Source: Bacteroidetes bacterium CG12_big_fil_rev_8_21_14_0_65_60_17
GTDB taxonomy: Bacteria > Bacteroidota > Rhodothermia > Rhodothermales > UBA10348
NCBI GenBank assembly: GCA_002787815.1
Contig: PCUY01000068.1
Coordinates: 1-34,329 of the forward strand
DNA: 34,329 bases
Reading direction: 5' to 3'
Shown in pieces: positions 26,782 through 34,329 of this stretch. The notes below the pieces were generated by a model that was not told the DNA's origin, did no database searches, and saw nothing but the letters and a program-made list of their open reading frames with translations. Both the position numbers and the translations under genes were made by a program. Positions within the stretch are counted from its first letter, which is position 1. Each line of letters opens with the position of its first letter.

Positions 26782-29359
26782 ATTGCCAGCGGATGCTGAA
26801 GAACGCGTGACGCGTGGCCAGGGGAAAGTACTGCGGTCCGACGGCGCCCACGTTACCGAACGCAAGTACGCTCCGGTTCAGTACGTTGTTGACGTCGGCT
26901 GCCAGTTGAATGCCGGGCACGGCGCGCGGTGACCAGGCCAGCGTCATGTTGACCATCGTATAGGCATCGAGCGCGGCGACGCGCGGGTCAATTTCCTGCT
27001 CGCCCACGTAGCTGAACTGTGTGGTCAACCTCACGCCGCGCCACTCTGACGTCTGGTGTACATTCGCAGTCGTATTCGGAAAACCGGCAATCGGCGTGCC
27101 GTCTTCAAACTCGTGTCGGGCCCAGGTCAGATTCCCGCCGAGTTCCGTGTGCACCCCGGAAGCTCCCGCAGCGCGTAGCCACGTACCGAGAAGGGCTTCG
27201 CCTTCCAGTTCCACGCCCGTGTGGCGGGAGCGGTCGGCATTCGTCGTGCGGGCCACTCCGAACTGGTCAAGCTCGCCGGTGGGTACTATTTCATCGTGGA
27301 AGTCCATCAGGAAAAGCGTTGTTGTAATTCGGTGACGAAGGCTCTTCCACGCGCCGCCCAGTTCCACATCAAAAACCGTCTCCGGCGTTACGCGGCCAAG
27401 CTGCGGCACGAATCCGGCGCCTGCCTCCTCGCCGTCGTAGAGCGATTTGAGGCGCGGCTCGCGCTGCGTGAGTGCCAGACTCAGGAAGCCGCGCAGTGGT
27501 TTTTCCGGCCGGTAGGTAATGCCCACGGCCGGGTTCAGGAACAGATAGCTCTTTGTGAACTGCGTCCCGAAAAAGTCTTCTTCGTATACACGGTACTGCC
27601 TCCAGGTGGCCTGGGCATCGGCCTGCAGCACCCAGTCGCTCGAGAGCCGCTCCTGGTGACGCACGCCGCCCGATACAATGGCTTTTTCGCCACGAAAGGA
27701 GTAGACCCGCCGGTCGGCGCGGCTGCCCACGACGAGGGAGGTCACGTCATTGGGCAGCCCTTCCGCCTCCTGTATGCGCCCCCAGCGTAGACTGCGGTGC
27801 AGCCGCGCCTCACCATTTATGGTTGTCACGCGGCCATCGCCCCGCCATATCGCCGAGGGAAGGTATCCGATCTGCCACTGGTCGAGCGCGGCCCGGAAGG
27901 TGAGCTGCAGGTCGGGGCGCGTAATGAAGAGCGGCAAATTGCGGGGGTCGTCCGGATCACCGGCATTGCCACCGCTACCGCTGCCATCACCGTCGCCGCT
28001 GCCGCCACCGTCACCGTCACCGGGCACGACGCTCTCGGGTAGCCGCAGGTAGTTGGCGCTCCGGAACGTCCCGCCAAAGTCGAAGTGTCCTATCCCGAGC
28101 ACGCCGAAAATGCGCTGCGTGAACTCCCAGTCACCCCCCGGCGCCCAGGTATGGTGGAGTTCGATGTGCGGCTGGTGGAACCGCTCCGTGTCGCGCGTGT
28201 CGGCAGAAAAATTGTATTTACGGTCAATAGTGCCCCCGAAACCGTCCGGAATGGTCTCCTTGTTTGCCTCGAGCGGAATACCGCTGAAAGCAAGGCCGTC
28301 CTTCTGCGGACCTCCGTAGGCCTGCAGCGTTATGGTATGGTGCGCACCGTAACGCGTTACCCCCACGAACCAGCGCCAGAATTCGGTCCACGACCAGTCC
28401 CGGTAGCCGTCGGACGTGAGGCGGCTTGCGCGTCCATGGAAAACATACTTGTCAGCAAGCAAACCGCTGTTCACGCTTGCCGAGTAGCGCTGCGTCCCGA
28501 AACTGCCCGCACCCACCTCGGCGCTGACCTGGAAATCGGGCCGGTAAGGCATGGCACGGATGCTCACCGCCCCCCCGATACCCTCCGAACCGAAGCGTGC
28601 TCCGGTCGTGCCACGCTGTATCTGGATGTCCTGCGTCGCACCCTGGATGTCAAAAAAATTGATCCAGAACACGTTGAAGTCCTCGGGGTCGTTCTGCGGA
28701 ATGCCGTTGATGGTGACGGCAACCCGGCGCTGGTCGAAGCCCCGCATGCGAAGTGTCGAGTACCCGATGGCATTGCCATTCTCGGACCAGTAGGTAATAC
28801 TGGGCTGGCGCGCCAGATGCACGGGCAGATCTTTCATGTCGGGCTGCCGCGCCAGATCGGTGGCCGAGATGTTCGTGACCGTGACGGGGGCGAGGGCGTC
28901 GTCCGCCCGCTCACCGGTGACGACGACGTCGTCACCGGTGAGGGCCCGCTGGCCGAGGGCCAGCGGGCCCATCTGGACGACGCCCTCGCCCCCGTCGACC
29001 TCAAGACGCGTGCGCAGCGTTCCGAATCCTACGAACCGGATCTCCACCTCATACACCCCGGGATCCACCACAACATGAAAGCTCCCGTCCGGTTGGGATA
29101 CCACGCCGTAGCGGATGAGTCCCGTCGCCGGGCTCCGCAGCGCAATCGTGGCGCCCGACAGCGGCTCTCCGTCCGCATCTGTGATGGCGCCCTCTACGCG
29201 AACCTGCTCCCCGGTGGCCATCTGGTGCGCGTGGGCCGCATCTACCGGCATCATGAAGAGGGCGGACAGGAGCATCGCGAAAAACAACAATGCCGAACGT
29301 TGTGCGGAATAACGATTATCTGGCCGAATATTATTCGACGAAAGGAGAAATAAATGCAT
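26780..29359 (-). CDS. TonB-dependent outer-membrane receptor, TPP-riboswitch controlled (thiamine uptake candidate)
   Basis: The 859-residue receptor has an N-terminal signal (to ~44), a carboxypeptidase-regulatory-like domain (~50-125, VEGAITDADGEPLSGATIAL), a TonB-box-like DDVVVTGER (~143-151), a plug with STLRMRGFDQRRVAVTINGIP and GTTGARFGSEGIGGAVSIR, and a beta-barrel ending in FFSIRWQ. It should import a large or scarce ligand through the outer membrane. The upstream TPP riboswitch suggests thiamine or a precursor; riboswitch-controlled receptors of this kind are known in Bacteroidetes. The barrel has a Gly/Asp/Ser-rich loop at about 445-475. DNA coding residues 122-159 forms a nested perfect palindrome. 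Confidence 0.9.
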   Translation of the reverse strand: MHLFLLSSNNIRPDNRYSAQRSALLFFAMLLSALFMMPVDAAHAHQMATGEQVRVEGAITDADGEPLSGATIALRSPATGLIRYGVVSQPDGSFHVVVDPGVYEVEIRFVGFGTLRTRLEVDGGEGVVQMGPLALGQRALTGDDVVVTGERADDALAPVTVTNISATDLARQPDMKDLPVHLARQPSITYWSENGNAIGYSTLRMRGFDQRRVAVTINGIPQNDPEDFNVFWINFFDIQGATQDIQIQRGTTGARFGSEGIGGAVSIRAMPYRPDFQVSAEVGAGSFGTQRYSASVNSGLLADKYVFHGRASRLTSDGYRDWSWTEFWRWFVGVTRYGAHHTITLQAYGGPQKDGLAFSGIPLEANKETIPDGFGGTIDRKYNFSADTRDTERFHQPHIELHHTWAPGGDWEFTQRIFGVLGIGHFDFGGTFRSANYLRLPESVVPGDGDGGGSGDGDGSGSGGNAGDPDDPRNLPLFITRPDLQLTFRAALDQWQIGYLPSAIWRGDGRVTTINGEARLHRSLRWGRIQEAEGLPNDVTSLVVGSRADRRVYSFRGEKAIVSGGVRHQERLSSDWVLQADAQATWRQYRVYEEDFFGTQFTKSYLFLNPAVGITYRPEKPLRGFLSLALTQREPRLKSLYDGEEAGAGFVPQLGRVTPETVFDVELGGAWKSLRHRITTTLFLMDFHDEIVPTGELDQFGVARTTNADRSRHTGVELEGEALLGTWLRAAGASGVHTELGGNLTWARHEFEDGTPIAGFPNTTANVHQTSEWRGVRLTTQFSYVGEQEIDPRVAALDAYTMVNMTLAWSPRAVPGIQLAADVNNVLNRSVLAFGNVGAVGPQYFPLATRHAFFSIRWQ
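27951..28026 (-). repeat. Gly/Asp/Ser low-complexity insertion in the receptor
   Basis: The reading frame here encodes repeated GDGDGGGSGDGDGSGSGG-type residues, followed by DPDDP, between two barrel strands. The DNA consists of imperfect CACCGTCACCG-like repeats. It probably forms a flexible, perhaps calcium-binding, extracellular loop. Confidence 0.75.
28883..28996. repeat. 114-bp nested palindrome within the receptor coding sequence
   Basis: An outer perfect 22-bp inverted repeat (28883-28904 with 28975-28996) encloses two perfect hairpins. The first has 15-bp arms 28910-28924/28928-28942 with a 3-base loop. The second has 13-bp arms 28942-28954/28958-28970 with loop GAG. As DNA or RNA it would make a three-way junction. 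It spans exactly 38 codons (residues 122-159) and keeps the receptor frame open across the linker and TonB-box region. Confidence 0.92.
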
Positions 29360-29422
29360 TTTATGCGATGGGTTCAGGGTGTATGATTACATCCTGTCGG
29401 GGAGCACCACATCGGCCAGCAG

Positions 29423-29500
29423 TCCGTTTTCCTTCGCCGGAATGACCCGGATCAGGTTCAGAGGGTATGCTCTCAGCCCGCGTGGGGCACCCCTAACAGA
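29423..29500 (-). promoter_or_regulatory. TPP (THI-box) riboswitch
   Basis: The minus strand carries the conserved TPP aptamer blocks in order: GGGGTGCC, GGCTGAGA, ACCC, GAACCTGATC and GGCGAAGGA. The ends close as a P1 stem (29495-29500 TCTGTT with 29423-29428 AACGGA). It lies 63 bp before the receptor ATG. The usual effect is lowered expression when thiamine diphosphate is abundant. No clear terminator follows, so control may act on translation or through a less obvious switch. Confidence 0.93.
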
Positions 29501-29597
29501 AGATTTTCAAGGTAACGTAGAACCAACGATCATGCACACAGTTGTTCATCAAGAGTCCTTGAACCCGACGGCACCAACGACCCGCGACGGAGAAAAC

Positions 29598-30686
29598 ATG
29601 GCACATATCCACACCCGCCCCGATTGGCATATCAACGAACGCGATGCTACGACCGAGGAGACCTACCGGTCGCGCCGCCGGTTCATCCGGCAACTCGGCT
29701 TGGGAGGTATTGCGGCCACCACTATCGGCGTGGGTACGGGTCTTACGACGGGTTGCCAGGCGCAGCCTGCAACGGACGGTCCCGGTGCCCAGGGCACCCT
29801 CCTTCCGGGTACCGATCCGGAGCATCCACTCGACACCATTCCCGAAAACGCACCCCGAACGGGACTTCCCGCGGCGCGCAATGCCAATTTTGTCGTCCCC
29901 GAACGTCCGGAGACGACGCGGATCGCCGCATCTTCCTATAACAACTACTACGAGTTCATCAGCCAGGGTGACCTGAAGACCGTCTGGCCGCTGACGGGCG
30001 ACTACAAGCCTTTCCCGCATACCATTGAGGTGCGGGGCCTCGTCGAGAAGAAAAAGACCTTCGACGTCGACGAGCTCATCACGAGACTGGGACTGGAAGA
30101 GCGGCTCTACCGTTTCCGGTGCGTCGAAGCCTGGTCCATGACCATTCCCTGGGTGGGATTCCCGCTTGCCAAACTGATTGAGGCGTGTGCGCCACTCTCG
30201 AAAGCCACCCACGTGCGCTTCTACAGCGTGGACCGTCCCAAGGAAATGCCCGGTATCCGCAATGCCCGCTGGTTCGATTTCCCGTATTACGAAGCGCTGC
30301 GCATGGACGAGGCCACCCATGAACTCGCTTTTGTCGCCACGGGCATGTACGGCGAGCCACTTCCCAAACAGAACGGTTCTCCCCTGCGCCTCGTACTTCC
30401 GTGGAAATATGGATACAAAGGAGCAAAGGCCATTTCGCGCATCGAGTTCGTGGACAAACAGCCGCCCACCTTCTGGCAGGACCTGTTCCCGAACGAATAC
30501 GGCTTCCTGTCGAACGTAAACCCGAATTTGCCGCACCCGCGCTGGTCCCAGGCGCAGGAACGTCACATCCTGGAGCCGGACCGGCTGGAGCGCATTCCAA
30601 CGCAGCTTTTCAACGGCTATGCCGACATCGTGGGCCGGTTGTATCCGGACGAGCCCACCGAGTTCAAACGAGGGGCAGTACGGTAG
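29598..30686 (+). CDS. msrP: periplasmic methionine-sulfoxide reductase catalytic subunit (MsrP/YedY family)
   Basis: The 362-residue protein has a twin-arginine signal (SRRRFIRQLGLGG, ~25-37). Its molybdopterin fold has the cofactor ligand Cys175 in FRCVEAWSMTIPWVGF, and KYGYKGAKAISRIEFV and PTFWQ toward the end. MsrP repairs oxidised methionine in envelope proteins, receiving electrons from MsrQ. ATG 29598 follows a GGAG and precedes the Tat motif. The frame runs open upstream over the divergent riboswitch DNA, but that part is not conserved. No msrQ gene is next to it. A TTGC at 50-53 could be a weak lipobox. Confidence 0.92.
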   Translation: MAHIHTRPDWHINERDATTEETYRSRRRFIRQLGLGGIAATTIGVGTGLTTGCQAQPATDGPGAQGTLLPGTDPEHPLDTIPENAPRTGLPAARNANFVVPERPETTRIAASSYNNYYEFISQGDLKTVWPLTGDYKPFPHTIEVRGLVEKKKTFDVDELITRLGLEERLYRFRCVEAWSMTIPWVGFPLAKLIEACAPLSKATHVRFYSVDRPKEMPGIRNARWFDFPYYEALRMDEATHELAFVATGMYGEPLPKQNGSPLRLVLPWKYGYKGAKAISRIEFVDKQPPTFWQDLFPNEYGFLSNVNPNLPHPRWSQAQERHILEPDRLERIPTQLFNGYADIVGRLYPDEPTEFKRGAVR

Positions 30687-30714
30687 CGGGACGAGGTGCG
30701 GCCGGGAACCGCGC

Positions 30715-31227
30715 TCAGTGCGTGCGCAGCCACTGGTTCCAGGCCCGGACTCCCCATAGCGCAAGCAGTCCCGCGATAAGCGCCATCGCGGCATTCGAGC
30801 GGGCTATCCAGACCTGCGTCCTTGCAATCGAGTCAATCACAACCTCCTGGCTCGCCTCGAGATCGATCCGTACAAGCAGTGACTCCGCCTCGACGCGGTG
30901 CCCCACCGAGTAGGGAAGCGCGAGGCTGTTGCGCTCGAAAATCGATCCGTCGGGCATACGCGCACGCAGATCCAACTCTACCATAGTGACGTCCTTTCTG
31001 TCGGATCGTTCGTAGCGCACCACTTCGGCCCACACGAGCTTCCCGGAAGCCCGCGTATCGGCCAGATCGAGTGCAGCCTTGAGTTGATGCCCCGACAGCA
31101 GGAACAGCACAGCAGGCACGATCCAGGCTACGCGGGCCAATGTGCGTGCCGATGCGCTTTCGAGTTGGGTCGCGGACCCTTCGGCGTTGTTGTCAGAATC
31201 CGGATGCGGGGCAGAATCGTGGGCCAT
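30715..31227 (-). CDS. small membrane protein, DUF3592-like
   Basis: The 170-residue product has a transmembrane segment in its first half (ARVAWIVPAVLFLLSG), a beta-rich soluble middle (WAEVVRYERSDRKDVTMVELDLRA...YSVGHRVEAESLLVRID) and a second helix near the end (AALIAGLLALWGVRAW-like). This order fits DUF3592 proteins, whose function is unknown. ATG 31227 is chosen over an in-frame start 17 residues upstream because a promoter-like TTGACA/TAGAAC pair lies about 90 bp upstream. It is convergent with msrP. Confidence 0.65.
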   Translation of the reverse strand: MAHDSAPHPDSDNNAEGSATQLESASARTLARVAWIVPAVLFLLSGHQLKAALDLADTRASGKLVWAEVVRYERSDRKDVTMVELDLRARMPDGSIFERNSLALPYSVGHRVEAESLLVRIDLEASQEVVIDSIARTQVWIARSNAAMALIAGLLALWGVRAWNQWLRTH

Positions 31228-31316
31228 GGCGATTGCAATATTCGGAATGATCGGTGGGTGTCCCGGACCCCGGCGCAATTACCGGGATCATACGCAAACC
31301 TGCCCGGCGCTCCCCG

Positions 31317-31346
31317 GTTCTATGGCAGCTCCCGCTGTCGTGTCAA
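31317..31346 (-). promoter_or_regulatory. candidate promoter of the DUF3592-like gene
   Basis: On the minus strand TTGACA (31341-31346) is a perfect -35. After 18 bp it is followed by TAGAAC (31317-31322), four of six matches to the -10 consensus. It lies in the 168-bp gap between the HNH stop and the DUF3592-like start. The evidence is motif match only. Confidence 0.4.
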
Positions 31347-31395
31347 TAATTCGCACAATCGGCGCGGACAGGTCCGTCACGACGCGCTGCCTACT

Positions 31396-31920
31396 CTACG
31401 ACAGGAACAGGTACGGCTTCCAGGTGTCGTCCATCGAGCCGACAAAATCCCGGATATACATAACATAGCTCGGCCGGAACGGCTTCCGGCTGAGCGTCAG
31501 CCCTGCCTCTTCCGGCGTCCGGTTGCCCTTGCGGTTGTTGCACGGAACACAGGCGGCCACCAGATTCTCCCACGTATCGCGTCCACCCCGGGATTTCGGA
31601 TATACGTGATCAATGGTCAGTTTCTCCCGACTTCCACAGTACTGGCACCGGTCCTGGTCACGCCGGAACACGTTGCGCCGCGTCAGCATGATGCGTTTGT
31701 AGGGCACATGCACATACCGTTTGAGCCGTACTATACTCGGCCACGGAACGGCATGGCTCGGCGAATGCACGAACCGATTGTCTTCGGCCACCACGAGTTC
31801 CGCTTTCTTGAGCAGAACAAGCACAATGGCCCGCTGCACACTTGTGATCGTGATGGCGCGGTAGTCCTGGTTCAGAACCAGGACGTGACCACTGAAAAAT
31901 CCGGAACGGGGTACTTCCAT
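31396..31920 (-). CDS. HNH endonuclease-family protein
   Basis: The 174-residue protein has an HNH core with two zinc Cys pairs (CQYC at 92-95, CVPC at 124-127), the catalytic DH in LTIDHVYPKSRGGRDTWENLV, and CNNRKGNRTPEEAG. The N-terminal half resembles the common bacterial HNH protein family that begins VLVLNQDYR. The cellular target is unknown. ATG 31920 is preferred; an in-frame TTG at 31959 would add 13 residues. There are no intron, inverted-repeat or phage features around it, so it is probably a chromosomal gene. Confidence 0.87.
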   Translation of the reverse strand: MEVPRSGFFSGHVLVLNQDYRAITITSVQRAIVLVLLKKAELVVAEDNRFVHSPSHAVPWPSIVRLKRYVHVPYKRIMLTRRNVFRRDQDRCQYCGSREKLTIDHVYPKSRGGRDTWENLVAACVPCNNRKGNRTPEEAGLTLSRKPFRPSYVMYIRDFVGSMDDTWKPYLFLS

Positions 31921-31992
31921 GGACAATAACGGCAATTGGTTTTCGCCGGGCTTCCCCAAGAAACGGAATTTGAAGATTAACCGAAAGTCTCT

Positions 31993-32865
31993 TTATCCTT
32001 TCATAACGGTCATTCGCACATCCGCCGGGCTGATCGGTCCCGGTTCGGGCCCGAATGGCGCCCGGTCGAGCGGCACATCAAGCTCCACATACACGCCAAA
32101 CGCCACCCCTCCCTCGACGCGCCGCTGCCGGGCAAGCGCCGCGAGCGGCTCTTTCGTCTGGTCACCAGAGCGCGGGTTCACACCGGGCACGCTGCACCGC
32201 AGGCAGGGCCCTTCGACGCGGAAGCGCACGCCGCCGCGCGTCTCCAGATGTGTCCACATATCCTCTTCCCACGGAACGTCCGATTCGACCACGATATTCG
32301 GCCTGAACCGCTCCATGGCATGCGCGCCGGGTATCCCGCCGGCCGTTCCGCGATCCAGCGCCTCAAGACTTGCCGTCGTAGTGACAAGCAGGGGCGCCGC
32401 ATCCACATAATGACCCGGCTGCGAACTGGAAGAGACCAGCCGCATCCGCCGGCCCATGACATCTGACAGCCATTCGGCGGCTTCATCGCCCGCATCCACG
32501 CCGGATACGGGCCGGCCAAACACATCCAGCGGACGCTCGTGTCCGTCAGGGGGAGGCACAACAGTCGGAGGCACGACAAGCACGGACCGTTCGGCGCTTG
32601 GCCCATCCAGCGTATCCCAGGTGAGTTCGAGTCCGCCGCCAGAGAGCAGCCTCGGCACAATGCGCGCAATCCACGGCGCGTTGCGCTGCGACACGAACCT
32701 GCCATCCGCATCCACAACCATCCACGTGCGGTCCCCGACGACTCCGCGCGGCGTGACCTCGAACTGCTCGACCGACAGACCGCGCGCCCCCTTCACGGGA
32801 TGGATGTGGAGCGACACCACCCGTGGCCGGGCGATGCGTACTCCCTCTCCCTCACTGCGCCGCAT
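31993..32865 (-). CDS. MOSC domain-containing protein
   Basis: The 290-residue protein has an N-terminal beta-barrel (VVSLHIHPVKGARGLSVEQ, then GDRTWMVVDADGRFVSQR) and a MOSC domain with HYVDAAPLLVTTTASLEAL, ERFRPNIVVES and the conserved Cys in GPCLRCSVPGVNP. It resembles the YcbX/mARC group, which use molybdenum cofactor to reduce N-hydroxylated compounds. A link to the nearby MsrP, also a molybdoenzyme, is possible but not shown. The start overlaps the end of the M28 peptidase gene by 14 bp. Confidence 0.88.
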   Translation of the reverse strand: MRRSEGEGVRIARPRVVSLHIHPVKGARGLSVEQFEVTPRGVVGDRTWMVVDADGRFVSQRNAPWIARIVPRLLSGGGLELTWDTLDGPSAERSVLVVPPTVVPPPDGHERPLDVFGRPVSGVDAGDEAAEWLSDVMGRRMRLVSSSSQPGHYVDAAPLLVTTTASLEALDRGTAGGIPGAHAMERFRPNIVVESDVPWEEDMWTHLETRGGVRFRVEGPCLRCSVPGVNPRSGDQTKEPLAALARQRRVEGGVAFGVYVELDVPLDRAPFGPEPGPISPADVRMTVMKG

Positions 32866-33826
32866 CGAACTCCGAATCGAACGCCTCCAGGACGCGTGGA
32901 ATGAACGCCCCGACGGCCCGGTAGAACGCGGGCGTAATGTGCTCAAAATCGTCGCTCGGGTCATGGTAACCGTCGTGGTCTTCCACCCCGAAGTACACGA
33001 ACGGAATCCCCGCCCGGTGGAACGGAGCATGATCCGACGCAAACGTCCAGTCGTCGCTTCCCGTCCCGGGCTCATCGTGGCCATATTCCAGATGCATCCC
33101 GTCCGGCACGTCAACCGACTCGAGCACGGGGCGCAGCTCCGGCCAGTGACGTGTTCCAGAGGCAAAAAGCACGCCCTCCTCGCTGCGGCTCACCATATCC
33201 AGATTGATGTTGAGCACGATCTCGCCCTCGCCGCACGGGGCCTCGACAAAAGCGCGCGACCCGCGCAGCCCCCCCTCCTCGTAGTCAAAAAATGCAAACA
33301 CTACCTCGTGCCCGAGCGGATTCCCCGCCACATACCTCGCCAGCTCAAGCAGCAGCGCCGTCCCCGACGCATTGTCGTCGGCACCGTTATACACCTCGCC
33401 ACCCCGCACGCCAAGGTGGTCATAATGGGCCGACACCACGATCCGCGGGCCCTCTCCCGGCACCACGGCGAGGATATTCACGAGCGCCGCATCCGTATCC
33501 TCGCCGGCAGACGCCATGTGCTCCCAGGCGGAGAGGCTGTCGGGCTGCGGCCGCGAGGGCATACACGGCACGGCGCCACTCTTATCAAGATGCCGGGTCA
33601 GGTAGCGCCGCGTACGCTCGGCGGCCGGCGTTCCGGTGAGCCGCCCCTCGTAGCGGTCCGATGCCAACTCGCGGACGTGCTCCAGCATACGGTCGGCGTC
33701 CAATTCGGCGACAGCTGCCACCTCGTCTGCTTCAGCCGCGCCCCCGTCACCACCCGTGCCACACGCAGTCACCGCCGCCGACAGAAAACAAATCGCGAGA
33801 AGCTCAAAAGGGGAGATGCGACGCAT
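32852..33826 (-). CDS. M28-family lipoprotein aminopeptidase
   Basis: The 324-residue product has a lipoprotein signal with lipobox VTAC (Cys22) and an M28 catalytic domain: His134 in AHYDHLG, Asp150 in NGADDNASG, Glu183-Glu184 in FDYEEGG, Asp in NINLDMV, and a late FASDHAPF. It should be a zinc aminopeptidase anchored in the envelope. ATG 33826 is chosen for the signal peptide. A TATATT box lies about 30 bp upstream in the short gap shared with psuG, without a clear -35. Confidence 0.9.
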   Translation of the reverse strand: MRRISPFELLAICFLSAAVTACGTGGDGGAAEADEVAAVAELDADRMLEHVRELASDRYEGRLTGTPAAERTRRYLTRHLDKSGAVPCMPSRPQPDSLSAWEHMASAGEDTDAALVNILAVVPGEGPRIVVSAHYDHLGVRGGEVYNGADDNASGTALLLELARYVAGNPLGHEVVFAFFDYEEGGLRGSRAFVEAPCGEGEIVLNINLDMVSRSEEGVLFASGTRHWPELRPVLESVDVPDGMHLEYGHDEPGTGSDDWTFASDHAPFHRAGIPFVYFGVEDHDGYHDPSDDFEHITPAFYRAVGAFIPRVLEAFDSEFDAAQ

Positions 33827-33867
33827 ATCTTGAACCAGTTGGTTGATACCTGAATATAGCACGCTCC

Positions 33868-34260
33868 ATGCCCGAACACCCACCTGCCCACCCACCTGCG
33901 CCTGCCCGCGGACCGGACGTCCCCACGCCACGCCCCCGCGTCGCGCTTGAAACAACCGTGCTGTCGCACGGCCTCCCGTGGCCCGCCAACCGCGATCTGG
34001 CCCGGGACCTGCATGCCATCCTGTCCGACATGGGGGTAGATGCGGCGACCGCCGGTGTCCTCGGCGGCGCGCTGCGTTGCGACCTGACGCTCGAGGAGAC
34101 ACTGCAGTTCTGCGACGCGCCAGGCATGTTCGCGCCCGTCAAAACCTCCCTCGCCAATTTGCCGGGCGTCCTGGCCCAAGGCGACGCGGGCGCAACGACC
34201 GTGGCTACGACCATGCTGGCGGCCCACCGGGCCAGCATCCGCGTCATGGCAACTACGTGA
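33868..34260 (+). pseudogene. psuG: truncated pseudouridine-5'-phosphate glycosidase (psuG) N-terminal part
   Basis: The 130-residue frame matches the start of PsuG: VALETTVLSHGLPWPANRD, a CDLTLEE segment, the Lys-containing PVKTS and the ATTVATTM block, then SIRVMATT. PsuG is about 300 residues and normally continues TGGIGGVHRG, but here a TGA follows and no forward frame restores that motif in the remaining 69 bases. The gene therefore appears broken at about 34255, by insertion, deletion or an assembly join. Intact PsuG converts pseudouridine phosphate to uracil and ribose-5-phosphate, the former usable by Upp. The N-terminus is Pro-rich. Confidence 0.7.
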
Positions 34261-34329
34261 GGTGCTACATCCTTCTGCCTCTTGATGAGTTCGCGGCTTC
34301 GAGCGGGTTTGGCTGCATACTTCCATGCG

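Noticed and set aside
28085-29353. A 422-residue plus-strand open frame opposite the receptor gene
   Set aside because: The minus-strand frame encodes clear receptor domains and signal peptide; the opposite frame shows only compositional bias.
31396-31920. HNH gene as a mobile intron or phage element
   Set aside because: There are no inverted repeats, intron features or phage genes nearby.

Overview
The window looks like chromosomal DNA of a free-living, moderately GC-rich member of the Bacteroidota-Rhodothermota-Balneolota group, most likely Rhodothermales-like. This is inference from gene content. The left-hand secreted protein has PorZ-like propeller repeats and a FlgD/type IX-like C-terminal module. 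There is a TonB-dependent receptor with an N-terminal carboxypeptidase-regulatory-like domain. Most genes lack a clear Shine-Dalgarno sequence. Three promoter candidates share a TTGCC(C/T), 17-18 bp spacer, TATATT-like layout close to the Bacteroidetes TTG/TAnnTTTG type. No plasmid, phage or CRISPR module is visible.

Layout. 1-340: a possible tRNA 3' end, a two-way hairpin terminator, then tRNA-Glu and tRNA-His on the minus strand with their own promoter. 337-6330: a PorZ-like secreted propeller protein and a PHP phosphoesterase (minus), divergent from a translationally coupled trio: HIT hydrolase, UPF0104 flippase-like membrane protein and DUF72 protein. 6290-7052: a lipoprotein gene broken by a one-base frameshift. 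7275-22451: fourteen tightly packed minus-strand genes. In transcription order they are a TPR membrane protein, a sigma-54 response regulator, LolD, PdxH, an M61 protease, a DHH phosphoesterase (NrnA-like), leucyl aminopeptidase, PdxA, a methyltransferase, an FtsE-like ATPase, an AGCS amino-acid symporter, uracil phosphoribosyltransferase, an NhaC-like antiporter and a small cupin. 22702-26743: plus-strand gap, pgk, a lipoprotein and an amidinotransferase-family protein. 26780-29500: a TonB-dependent receptor behind a TPP riboswitch. 29598-34260: MsrP, a DUF3592-like membrane protein, an HNH endonuclease, a MOSC protein, an M28 lipoprotein peptidase and a truncated psuG at the right edge.

How the genes fit together. 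Two vitamin themes recur. Two pyridoxal-phosphate genes (pdxA, pdxH) sit in one compact array, and the TPP riboswitch points to thiamine or a precursor as the receptor's substrate. The long array mixes peptide breakdown (M61, M17), amino-acid and ion transport, RNA/nucleotide recycling (NrnA, Upp) and envelope functions (LolD, FtsE, TPR protein). The gap-pgk pair supplies lower glycolysis.

The most unusual signal is a 114-bp, codon-phased nested palindrome inside the TonB-dependent receptor gene (28883-28996). An outer perfect 22-bp inverted repeat encloses two adjacent perfect hairpins of 15 and 13 bp, across the TonB-box region. Other points of interest are a perfect inverted repeat overlapping a candidate promoter before the AGCS symporter, extra extracytoplasmic domains on two neighbouring transporters, and abrupt loss of psuG homology near 34255.
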